Source of the DNA: Lanius collurio
Lineage: Eukaryota > Chordata > Aves > Passeriformes > Laniidae
Assembly: GCA_020086605.1 (NCBI GenBank)
Contig: JACBWW010000008.1
Coordinates: forward strand, 14,703,581 to 14,767,580
DNA length: 64,000 bases
Direction: 5' to 3'
Both the position numbers and the translations under genes were made by a program. The notes below the pieces were generated by a model. That model ran no database searches, was not told where the DNA came from, and was given only the letters and a program-made list of their open reading frames with translations. This document shows positions 1-11,700 of the stretch, one piece after another; positions within the stretch are counted from its first letter, which is position 1, and each line of letters begins with the position of its first letter.

Positions 1-1360
1 ACAGTTGGATACTCATAATTTTGGAAGTGTTCGTATTTTACTTTAATATAAGAAGTGAAAGACCATAAAATCATTAAAACATTTCTGGGGAGTGCATCAC
101 GTGTGACATATGTAATCTAAAACCCTATGGCCTTTAGTAAAGCTTGAACCAATTGCATTTTGTGCATGTGTAAGGATGACTGAGAGATTTTCACCTAAGA
201 GATTTTCTTTCAATGATCTCTGCAGATAAGACAATGGTCTTTTATCTTAAATGTTTCTCCTGAGTATGTCTTTTCACCTGACAGGGTGATCTTTGCTAAA
301 GACGCAAATGACAAGACACTGCTGGAGGATAGTCTCGGGTTTTTAATTTATGTGGGGCACTACATTGAATCTTTTACTACTTGACTGTATAACAAACTGT
401 TAGTCTTCTCATATATGAAAGTAAATATCTTTTCCACTAAGGAATTTGCTGTTTTGCCTGTGCAAAGTAACAGACATGATCTTGTCTAATTGCAGGAAGA
501 AATACCTAGTTTGACTTCTTGGGTTTGGGTGCTTGAGAACATAGTCAAGACCAGGTTTCTGCCTAAGCTGGTGGCTGGTCCAGAGTGGCCTTATTTTTGT
601 CTGCTATTAGACAGGATATGTGAAGACATATGGAGACCAAAAATTCTGCAATATCAGTTTTTGAACTGATATTTGGCAATCCCTAAATACTATTTTTGTG
701 GTGATTATAAATCAGGAAAAAATACTACCTAAATTTATTCATAGGTGCACAGGGAGCTTCTGGGTAAAACAAAGCTTGAAAAATTAGATAGTGGAGATAC
801 AATAGTTGCTGATGTTAAGAGAAGAAAATGTTTCAAAAAACAACTGAATAAAAAGAATGCCTGGCTTGTTCTTCCATTATTCCATATCTATTAAGTGTTT
901 AAACATTTCACTGGTGATATTTTGTTTAAAAAAAGAAAAAAAAATACCAGTAAAAATGGCCATTAGAATTCCTGTGTTGAAAGTGCTGTTACTTAGCTGA
1001 GGAGTCATTTGAGGAAATGATGCACTTAATGCAGCAGTCTATATTATTTTTACTCTTTCTGCTACAGAAATTAAATTTAGTCAGGTGTGCTATTTGTCTT
1101 TGTATCCGTGACAACTATAAATCCTGTTTGAAAGGAATAGGGTTAATAGTAACATTCCATATAGTTTCATTGACTGGAGAAGACAAATTAGTGCACCATA
1201 GGGAGGAACTTGAACTGGTACTGAAAAGGTTTTGTGTGTGTGACAGTCAGCCAGTGCAAGCTAAAGTAGCATCATGCTAGCCACAGAATCTGTTATCTTT
1301 GCTGTGAAGTTGCTGATCGAAACAATGGTAGAAATGAGAACAAGGGTTAAGAATTAAATA

Positions 1361-2065
1361 CACAGAATCACAGAGTCATAGAATATGCTGAGTTGGAAGG
1401 GACCCATCGAGATCATTTGAAGTCCATCTCCTGGACCTGCATGGGTTTCCTTATTTCATCCTCCCCAACAGGATCATCCCTGAGAACTGCACCATGTGCC
1501 TGACAGCATTGTCCAAAGACTTCTTGAACTCTGTCCAGCTAGTGCCATGACCACTTTTCTAGGGATCCTGTTCCAGTGCCCAATCACTCTCTGGGTGAAA
1601 AATATTTTCCTAATATCCAACCTAAACCTCTCCTGACTCCACTTCATGCTGTTACCTTGAGTCCTGTCACTGGTCATGAGAGTGAAGAGATCAGTGTCTG
1701 CCCCTCCTCTTCCTCTCATGAGGAAGTTGTAGACTGCAGTGAGGTCTCCCCTAATTTCCTCTTATCCAGGCTGAACGGACCAAGTGACCACAGCCACTCC
1801 TAAGGATTGACCTCAAGGCCCTTCATGATCCTTGTGGCCCTCCTTTGGAAATTCTCCAGTAGCTTTACATCCCTCTTATATTGTGGCACCCAGACCTGCC
1901 CCAGCACTGGAGGTGAGGCTGCCCCAGTGCAGAGCAGAGCAGGACCATCCCCTCCCTTGCCCGGCTGGCGATGCTGTGCCTGATGTCCCCCAGGACACGG
2001 GTGGCCCTCCTGGCTGCCAGGGCACTGCTGACTTCTGTTTGCTTGCAAATACACACAACACAGGG
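1361..2065 (-). mobile_element. CR1 LINE fragment, 3' end, antisense
   Basis: Read on the minus strand, this is the end of a CR1 non-LTR retrotransposon. The + strand begins with cacagaatcacagagtcata and gttggaagggacc, the reverse complement of the typical avian CR1 3' UTR and octamer end. Minus-strand translation gives pieces of the ORF2 C-terminus: LENFQRRATRIMKGLE (about 1815-1865), DRTQGNSMKW, ERFRLDIRKIFFTQRVIGHW and NRIPRKVV (about 1530-1680). The reading frame is broken by several shifts, so this is an old 5'-truncated copy. The outer edge near 2065 is approximate. Confidence 0.9.
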
Positions 2066-3915
2066 CTCTCTTAGTTCTGCATTTCATGGAAGAACTAGTG
2101 TTTCACTCCGAGTGTGTTGAATATTTTCCTTGCTGTAATAAGTAGTTTTTTCCCTGTGTAGTAGTTTGTTTTCCTTGTGAAACATTTACTAGTGTCTTTA
2201 TGCACCGAAAATTTGAGATTCTGTTTCAGACACTGTGACTGTTAAATTAGTCATATATTTATATGATCTGTACTGGGCCACTGAACTTTCCCTATTGGAC
2301 TGTCACATGTTTGATGAAAAGATTACTACAGAGTGTGTGACTTCAATTTCTGTAAAAGTGATTTTTGTAGATTCCTGTCTGTGGAGTAGGATGCACTACC
2401 AGATTTGATGTTCAGGAACTGTTTTCCTGAATGAACAGCATGAGATCAAGAATGGTCAGATCATGTGTGAAGATCATAATTTTGAACAAAATAAGTAATT
2501 GAAGCCACCTGCCTAGAATGTTTAACTACTGATCTACTTTACGTGTAATGGTCGCAAAAGTAAAGAAGATGGAGACATACTGTTTTAAACTTCTCCCTCA
2601 CTCTGCCCTCACTAGGTATTTCAGTTAAAATCTGTGGTTTGTTTTACGTGGTGTAGGACAGGATGGGCTGAAAGAGTACAGCAAAGGAAGAAACAGGAGC
2701 TTTGCATCCTGTGCAGTGGTGCGTAAGTCCTTATGCTGTGTTGATTTTCCCTTACACTTTTAAACGTTTTTTTTTTTATTTAGACTGTCAGATGTTTCAG
2801 AAAATTTTTTATTGCCATGTATTTATACAGCACCCCTTCCACAGTCCTGTTCTAGGGATTTCAGTGTGTCCAGGAGAAGTAATTTTTATATTCCTTCATC
2901 CCTTTCCTAAAGAAATGGTGTTTGGAAATTGCAGCATGCATTGCAATAACACACCATATATGGCAAAGCCTGTTTTGTCTTTATGGTTGTATAATTATCT
3001 TGCCATAAGAGTTCAAGTCTGTGTAATGTTTCTTATGATACAGCTGGCTATGGTTATGACTTCATTTTAACTATTTGAAATTGTCCGCTGATTAAGTAGT
3101 GAATGTGATCAGGTGAAAAATTGTAGGTTTTCTCTTAAGCAAGTATTTGGAAACATGTTTACCAGCCCATCTGAAGGAGGTGTCTGATTTCATTTCTGCA
3201 GCTGTGAGTGAAGGCAGCAGGTTTTAGCTTGGCTGTCTCCATACAATGTGAGACCTTGAAGCAAAGCATTGCTCCCTTGAATTTGTTGCATTGTGATTAG
3301 TTCCTTAAATTTATTATTGCAAGTTAAGTAGCAGTTTTTAAGATCATTCGCTGATTTGTATTTGGTTGACATGGTAAAAGCTTTGGTTACATTTTAATGG
3401 CAAAATAAAAAATTGCAGCAAGAAGCTGCTTGCAGTTCTTTTCATGATAGAATCGGTCAGGTAATAAGGGGATTGTTTTTAATACTGTGTTGAATTAAAT
3501 ATGTTTGCAACTTTTACCCATCTTATTGTGTTTATACAAATGGCTTTGGTTTTAAGAATGCTCTGGAAAAGATAAGCTTTTTATTCTGGTCGCACTGTAG
3601 TTGTGCACACACCTGAAAATGCCTAGTCTCTTTCTTTCAAGTACTTGCCTTTGCCATGAGGCTCACATACCTAGTGCAGTCAGTGACTGCAGAAATAACT
3701 GAAATTGAAATAGCTGTTTAAATGGCATTGTTAACTTAAGGATTGAAAATCTATACAGGGAGAATATCTGCTTTATGTTGGCAACAATTATTATATGCAA
3801 GCTAAAGTGATTAAAACTGACGCACAAAGAATTTGCTATTCATAATTAATTTCTAATTCAGTATGATCTTAGTACCAAGGCAGTTTTGTAAGACTGTCAG
3901 ATGAAAGAGTGGTTT

Positions 3916-3977
3916 TCAAATTTAAAATTAAAATAAAAGGCTTTTAAATTTCAAATTTAAATAAAAGGCTTTTTAAA
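3916..3977. repeat. Short AT-rich tandem duplication
   Basis: Two near-identical units of about 30 bases sit in tandem. Each contains caaattt followed by aaataaaaggcttttaaa. The first has a small A/T insertion (about 3916-3948 and 3951-3977). Confidence 0.7.
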
Positions 3978-4124
3978 CAGCTAGAAATGCCACATTTTTG
4001 TTGCTTTTTACTTACCCAGTGTGTTATAAATGCTTTTGTGTTTTTTTGCTGAGGGATAAAGTATAGCCTAGAAAAAAAAGAATTCAAGAGAATTAGTGTT
4101 TCAAGTGAAGTACATGTTTTCTAG

Positions 4125-4970
4125 ACTCTCCCTCAGCTCCACTGGCCTTCTTTGGACAAACCTCGGGACCTCAATGTCTTTGTTGTAATAAGGGGCCAAA
4201 ACCAACACAGGATTCAAGGTGTGGCCTCAATGGTGCCCACAAGGGGAACAATCACTGCCTGGTCCTGCTGGCCACACTGTTGTTTATCTAGGCCAGGATG
4301 CCACTGGCCTTCTTGGCCACCTGGGCACACCCTGGCTCATGTTCAGCTGCTGTCACCAGCACCCCCAGGTCCTTTTCCTGTGGGCAGCTTTGCAGCCACT
4401 CTGCCCCAGCCTGTGGCACTGCCTGGGGTTGTTGTGACCCAAGGGCAGGACCCAGCACTGGGCCTTGTTGAACCTCACACCATCGGCCTCAGCCCATGGT
4501 CCAGCCTGTCCAGATCCCTCTGCAGAGCCCTCCTGCCCTCCAGCAGATCAGCACTCCCAGATAGCTTGGTGTCACCTGCAAACTGACTGAGGGTGCATTC
4601 GATCTTCTTGTGCAGATCACCAATAAAGATATTAAACAGGACTGAACACCAGCTGGATGTAACTCCACAAATCACCACTCTAGGCCCAGCCATCCAGTTT
4701 TTTACCCAGTGAACAGTGCACTTGTTCAAGCTATCAGCTGCCAGTTTCTCCAGGATAGTGCTATGGGAGACAATGTCAAAGGCTTTATTAAAGTCCATGC
4801 AGACTACATCCACAGCCCTCCCCTTACCCACATTGTCACAGAAGGCAATCAGGTTGGTCAGTCAGGATGTGCCTTTCACAAACCCCTGCTGGCTGAGCCC
4901 GTTCTCCTTACTGTACTGCATGTGGCACATGATGGCATGCAGGGTGAGCTGCTCTCTTAAGAGTACCTGA
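4125..4970 (-). mobile_element. CR1 LINE fragment, reverse transcriptase core, antisense
   Basis: Minus-strand frames carry the CR1 reverse transcriptase: [80 protein letters not shown] and QRDLDRLD. The catalytic box normally reading F-A-D-D is FAGD here, which should inactivate the enzyme. The segment between the GV and LFN blocks appears shortened. No CR1 3' terminal sequence is present, so both ends are truncated. It overlaps in element coordinates with the 1361-2065 copy, so they are separate insertions. Confidence 0.9.
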
Positions 4971-5701
4971 AAGGTGGCTGGGTTGATAAGGACATAAAAC
5001 TGGAAGTGGGTTTTTTGGCTTCCATTATGTTTAGTATATTACTGTGCCAAGCATCATAAAGATGGTGGCACATCATAAAGCCTGCCCTGTAATCTACCTG
5101 CTATTCCTGTTTAAATGTAGTAATTTCCTGGTTTTGTAAAGCTGCCTGCAGAAAATAGTAGAGAGCTGTTGTACTTGCAGATCCAAAATTCAGTGTATAT
5201 GAAGTGTTTAAACTTTCTAGTAATAGGTTCCTTGCATCAGGAAGGCCTATGTGCAAGTTATTTCTACCTATCTTCATTTTTTTTATGGAATGCAGTGTGT
5301 CACTTGTCTGCACTTACTCCTTATGTTCCTTTTCTTCCCACAGAAAATTCTGAAAGATGTGAGTCTGTAATTTCTTTTGAACTTAGAAATAAATGTAGAT
5401 TACAATGAAAATTTAGTTTGATATTGTTAGTTGAAAAAATTATTCCATTGTGAATGTATGTTACTCATGGATACCTGTGATGCTCTGTTTTAGAGATGTT
5501 TTTTGTACTTCAACTTCTGTTCATGGAAAAAATTTGCTTGTTTCCTACCCATGATGTTAAATTAAATTACTCAATATTACAAAATACTGTGTTATCCAGG
5601 CTTATGACATTGCAATTTTGTAATTTTTTTAATGTAAACTGATACTTTGAATTTAGAACTAAGAGTTAAAATTTCTTGCAAATTGTTTTGCTTTTCTGTA
5701 G

Positions 5702-5793
5702 TTGGAGCCATCAGATGATTTCAGTTCGTGAAGCCAAGGCTATTGCAAGACCTGATGGTATTGAGTGGAGAAACAAATTTATTTGCGTAGAAG
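5702..5793 (+). CDS. TENT2: TENT2 antepenultimate coding exon
   Basis: The acceptor is ...cttttctgtag. The first base completes a codon split with an upstream exon that is outside the window. The exon encodes [19 protein letters not shown], then [11 protein letters not shown], and leaves one base (G) before the donor gtaaaatg. It belongs to the PAP-associated domain. Confidence 0.95.
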
Positions 5794-8700
5794 GTAAAAT
5801 GTGAAGCTCCATTATGATTTTTAACTGTTAAGGCATTAAATACGTGCATCTATCAATTAGGCTTTACCTTGGTTGTGTTTTGAGAAATATATTGCATGTG
5901 TGCATTATGTAGGGAAGGAATTTTAACCAATGTAAATAGTTTGTAAACAGTCCCATCAAAAACATTTGAGAAGGAAGCTTTAAGTTTGGCAGGATTTAAA
6001 AATAGTACTCCTGACCTTTTCTTCAAGTGCACTCACTGTGCTGTTACTTTTGGAACAGGGATTAGGACTTAGATAAGGAACAGCCTTTATGCCAGCAGTG
6101 TGTGTTTTTCTACTTCACAAAAATAGTTGTCAGTTTTGCCAAGTAGAACTTCTTAAAAAAATACAGCAGGCACATACTCAGATTACTCTCAAAGAATATT
6201 GTTCTAGAACTGCCCTGGCATTGCATGTCCTAGCAGTGACCAGGTTATGTATATGTTGATGCCCTTGTGGGTACTATTTTTGGCTGGCTACTGAACATCG
6301 ACTTTGTGCAGACACTGCATGATGCCTTCCAGAACTGGAGGGTAAACCTTGGCTACGCGTTGGAGTTGCAGGTCTGAGCTGTCTCAGTGCAGAACTGAGC
6401 AGGAGCAGTGTACAGAAGGTGAACAGGTAAGCATACACAGGCGATGAAGCTTGCACTAAGGAAGGAGATGATACATCAAGAGAAGTATTGAGATGTTAAG
6501 AGAATGAGAAGAGAAGCAAGGAAGAGACTGAGAGCTGCTGTGTAACTGGAAACAGTTGTCATAAAAGAAGAGGTGGCCTGGGCCCTGACTGCAAATGAAT
6601 GGAGGCTGTTAGGATATCAAGGGTTGAGGTCTCAGGATGAAGGAGGAATGTAACTTGAACAGGAGACAAATGGTATGGCAAAAGTTCTTAGACACTGGGA
6701 AGATTTTACTCGGGGAGGAGGAGAATAAGGCAGAAGTCCTGTGGCTGAACAGACATTCTTCAAAATTGCTGAGGTTTAGGGTTGGGATATGTATGTACTT
6801 TCCTGTATTTGTACTGCTCTAGGCAGAGAATCACCTTCAGTCAGCTTCACCTGCTGGGGGACTTGGTTATTCTGTGGCCCAGAATTTACCAACTTGGCTA
6901 CAGTCCTATGAATGTCAGTGTGAAGCCATATGATAGGATTCTTGTTTTTTATTTGACCCTTTGTGGAAAAATCAATACTTACAGGAGAAGAAGAACACAA
7001 TGAAATATGGTTGCACTGGACTCTGTAGTCTTAGAGTTGAGAAATATGAGAATTTTTCAGCATCTGCACAGCTGAAATGATTCAGGATAGTGTAGTGAGG
7101 CATTGCCAAGGCTCTGATCTGAATGTGGGAGGTGGGAATGCTGGGCAGCTATGTTCAGCTATGTTTGCTGCTGTCACGTGATGCTGATCCACCGTGTTGC
7201 TGGGGGCTGTGTGTTTCAAGCTCTCAAGTATTTTATGACATTACAAAGTGGTTGAATAATTAGGTTATCTTTCTGCCAGGCTGGAAAATAGCATAAACAT
7301 GAACATACAAAATAGACACTCTAGATTTTGTATTTAATGGTTTTGATTTCATATAGCTTTTCCTCAATGCAGTTTTGTTTGAGGTATTAAAAAAGGCAAA
7401 ATTATATGTAGATGACATATCTGATTCCTTCCTTCGTTCAAAACTTAGTGGCTTTAGCTTCACATATCAAGTTTTAACTTCTAATTTGGGCAGGAAAAAT
7501 AAGATTTCCTACTTTAACTCAAAGTAGACTTCATGTTTATAACAGCTGTTAAGCTGAACTAGGTTAACGTGTACTTGAGAAGATTTCAAAAGTTAGCTAA
7601 ACATGCCAATAGATTCTGTTTTCCACGTCCTGTCAGATTTTCCTGTTTGCAGAATAGAATTTCAGTAATTGGTACTATTCCATATATTTTTAAATACCTA
7701 AAATATATTTGTTGATAAATTGCAGAAGTCTGTGCCTACAAGTTTCCACAAATTCTGCATTTGTATTTAGACTAGCTCAAGAAAAACTATTCTGTTTTAA
7801 ATATTATAGGCCTTAAGGCTGATTCTCGCATGTATTCCTGCTGTTAGAGAAACTAATATAGTAGAGATACTCTTTCCAGACACTTTAAAATATGATAAGC
7901 TTTTACCATGATGGGGATACGGGGATACAGAGATACAGAGAACCCTGCTTTTAGATAACATTTTGAACATTCCGTGTCAGAAGCTCTAAGTGGCTAGTGA
8001 CTATTCTAATTTCAGTTTAAATCTTGTCTGTATCAAGCAAAATCATATACTCTCCTGTTGAAAAAGGAAAAGCTAGAAATGTGGCAGTTTTATGAGATAA
8101 TTATATTGATAATCATTTAGGGAAATCAAATCAGAAGCCATCTAAGCTGCATCTGATTCATGCTTGTAGTTTCAAGTCTTTCAGATCCACATGTTCAAGA
8201 TAATTCAAAACAGAATTCTTCTGGGTTTGGTTAGCAGCAGTTCTGAAGCTGTATGATTTCTTGTATTTTTATTTGGAAAAATTACCCCTTTGGCCTTTCC
8301 CTCAAGCATCAGTGTTAAAGCTGTATTTTTTTTTTTTTTTTAATATTCTCATCTCTCTGTGTGAACAAAATAACTTATACTAAACTCTTACTATCTTGAT
8401 GGATAGAAAATGTAGTAGTGTAAAGAGAGCTGATTGTAAAATTATTCTTGCTGTGCTTCAGGGAATCAGTTTGTCTTTTAACAGTCAGTAAATATGCAGA
8501 AAGGTTAATGGGAAGATGTGAGTTAGCTTTTGTGACTGGAGTGCCATTTTTTCCACTGATGGTTTCAGAAGACTGCATTGTTTAGCCCTTGTTGCTTTAA
8601 AATATAGATTTATCCCAATTCAACATAAAGGTCCTTGCATTAAAAAAGCAGTTACCATCACATTTATGATACACAAATGAAACTTTTAATGAAACATTAA

Positions 8701-11700
8701 ATTAAAATTAACTTCTTCACGTAGTAAGAGACACAGAGTTCTTAAATATACTAGATCACTCTCTCAAGTAATGAGACTGACTATTAGAGAACTGTGTATG
8801 TTCTTATTTGATTGCCAGTTTTTGTTCTAAACTGAAAGCGTGATGCATTCTAAAGGAAACCTGCCTGTAACTGTCCACTGAAAACTAGGTAGTTTGAAGA
8901 GAATCCTTTCCGAAAACTGCTAAATACAGCATTTATTGTATGAAAAATTTCTTTGTGAATTTAAATAACTAGTAGAAATGGAAACCTAATGCCATGGAGC
9001 ATGTTCCAAATTGGAAATTCCAGTCTCCATAAAGGCACAAGCCTTTCTGGTTTCTGTGTAATGCTTTATTTTACTATACATCCCTATCTGAATAAAACTA
9101 ATTCATAACCAACTAGACACAAAAAATATAATCTACCTGAACTAACAAATACATCTGTGGTTCTGTGGCCCTTAAAGACTTGCATACATTCCACCAGTGT
9201 GAAATATTGAATGTTACTCATTTTCTACTAGGTTCTCTACTAAGGAAGAAAAGACTATAAGTATAAAACCTGTTTTGTAGCACATTAATGCATAATCTCT
9301 GTATAATAATTTTGTGGTATCAATAGCTTTAATGTTGGCAACCTTATCAGTAGCAAGAAGTACTTTTTTAATCTTACAATTTAAAAAGTTCCAAACTATT
9401 AATTATGTTAGGATGAAACGGGGGAAATATCACATTAATTAGTAGTCAGTTAGAAAGTAGAAGCCCCAAATGGTCAACTTCTGAACAAACATTGCAGAAT
9501 AGGTATGAAGTGATAAAATATATTTTACAGCAGTTAATATGTATTATATAAAAATTTATAGTAAATATTGTGCTATATTCTCAGTATTTCACTGAGAAAC
9601 TGTTGAATGAGGTAAATCTAAAGTGAATAGTTTCAAGATTCTCATGTGTAATAAGTTTCAAAATACTTTAATATGCAAAATCATAGTCTGATATGTTATC
9701 ACAGACTGTTGAGCTGTAGCAGATAATTACTGCTAATAAATTCAGCACAATCATAGTGTGCTTCAATAGATAATAATCTGAGTTTATTATGAATTACATA
9801 TCATTAGAGCATTCATAGAATTGTAGAATGGTTTAGGTTGAAGGGGACTTTAAGTATCATTTTTCACTAGACCACCTTACTCAGAGCCACAGCCAGCCAG
9901 GCCTTCAGCACTTCCAGGATGAGGCATCCAAAACTTTTCTGAGCAACCTTTTCCAGTGCCTCACCACCGTCACAGTATTTTTCCTAATATCTAGTCTAAG
10001 CTTGCACTTTTTAATGTAAAGCTGTTCCACCTGGCCCTAGCCCTAAATGCTCTTGTGAAAAGTCCCTCTCCAGCTCTCTTGTAGGCCCATTTTAAGTACT
10101 GGAAGTTGCTATGAGATCCTCCCTAAGCCTTCTCTCCAAATAGAATACCCCCAACTCTCTCAGTCTGTCCTCATGGGAGAGGTGCCCCAGCCCTTTGACC
10201 ATTTTTGTGTCCTCCTCTGGACTCACTCCAGCAGTTCCATGTCCTTCCTGTGCTGGGACCCCAGAGCTGGATGCAGCACTGCAGGTGGGGTCTCAGCAGA
10301 GCAGAGGGGCAGAATCCCCTCCCTGGCCCCGCTGGCCGTGCTGCTTTGGATGCAGCCCAGGACACGTTTGGCTCTCTGGGCTGGGAGTGCCCATGGCTGG
10401 GTCATGTCCAGCACCCCAAAGTCCTTCTGGGCAGGGCTACTCTCAGTGACTTCTCCCAGTCTGTTATCTGTCTGGGATTGTCCTGACTCAGATGCAGCAC
10501 TGTGCACTTAGACTTGCTGAACTCTCAGGAGATCCTCATGGGCCCACTTCTTGAGTTTGTCCAGGTCTCTCTGGATGGCACCCTGTCCTGTTGTGTCAGC
10601 TGCACTGCTCAGCTTTGTGTCATCTGCAAACTCCCTCAGGATGTGCTCCATTGAGGGATTCAGGGCATTCAGAGAATTCAGGGTTTGGGGCTTTTTTTTT
10701 TTTTTTTTTTCTTTTTTATTCTTTTTTCTTTTTTGCCTTTTTTTCCCCTTTTTTCATCTTATTGATTTGTTTGGGTTTTTTTAGATTGTTGTTTATTTTT
10801 TTGTTGTTGTTGTAGGGGGAATTGTTTTGTTTTGTTGGTTGGTTTGGTCTGGTTTTGGTTTGGGGCTATTTTGATAAATGTTGTGTAGAAAGTAGGCTTG
10901 AGAACCAAAGAGGAATTGGCTGCTTAAAACACTTTGAGGAAGCAGTGATATACTTGACGCTGCTTGGTTGGTGGAGACAACCTAACTCTAGATTTTTAAC
11001 AGTTTTCATGTTTGCATTTGATTTTGCAGAGCCCTTTGATGGGACAAATACTGCTAGAGCTGTACATGAAAAACAGAAGTTTGATATGATCAGAGTTGAA
11101 TTTGCACAGGTAAAAAGTACATCTCATATAATTTTTCTGGTCATTTTGTTTTTCAAGGTAGTTATACAGATGCTAGTCATTAAACCTGCCTGTTTTATGC
11201 TTTTTACTACAAATAATAAAAATGTGTGTTTTTAAAAAAATGTGGAAAATTATTTCATAAGGGTATTTATTAATGTCTGCCATTGAACTTCAGGATTATG
11301 GTGAAATGGGTACTCAAAATAGTAAAAACTCTTTTTCTTTGATTTTCTTGTGTATGTGTGTAAAATTCTAACAGTGGTTAATAGCTTTGAAATGACAACT
11401 TTGTCTTCATTCATTATTTATTCCTATATGAATCTGACTGGTAATAAATAATGTTTTATGCTTCTTACCCTTTTTTAAAATAAATATCAGCACCAAAATA
11501 ATGGAGGTTTTCTGATTTTTGATAACTTATTTAAATAGGTACTTTTTTTAGGGACACCACACTCATAATTGTAGAATATGAGTAGTTCAAACAGGAACTT
11601 TCGCGGTCCAAGTCAGGGGAAGAAGAGACACTTTAAAACAAGGAAAAATTTAGACCTTAGTTAAACATCCTTTTTCTGAAAGTATTTGCTACCAACTCTC

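Larger units (their letters stand above)
1..5701 (+). other. TENT2: TENT2 intron (5' end outside window)
   Basis: No conserved coding exon is recognised between base 1 and the acceptor at 5701. The stretch holds two antisense CR1 LINE fragments (about 1361-2065 and 4125-4970) and a small A/T tandem duplication near 3916-3977. A 15-nt segment with strong splice signals lies at 5344-5358 and is discussed as a finding. The short open frames here are antisense to CR1 or have no recognisable product. Confidence 0.75.
5794..11029 (+). other. TENT2: TENT2 intron
   Basis: A GT-AG intron with no recognisable coding sequence. It contains a T run at about 8326-8341, a small 8-bp tandem (ggggatac repeated, about 7912-7940), the CR1 copy at about 9815-10660 and the pyrimidine-rich tract just after it. 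Confidence 0.85.

Noticed and set aside
310..375. Reading DSLGFLIYVGHYIESF, faintly like the TENT2 segment LLLGFLKYYATEFD
   Set aside because: It has no proper splice sites and too many differences for such a conserved exon. Judged to be chance.
4152..4586. A 144-codon + strand open frame
   Set aside because: It is the reverse strand of the CR1 reverse transcriptase region. Proline/leucine-rich shadow protein.
1361..4970. The two CR1 fragments as one element split by an insertion
   Set aside because: They overlap in CR1 ORF2 coordinates (both include the region around the LENFQRRATR / kDIEVL segment), so they are separate copies.
10822..11235. A 137-codon open frame as a stand-alone gene
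   Set aside because: It contains the TENT2 penultimate exon read through on both sides into intron. Only 11030-11109 is coding.
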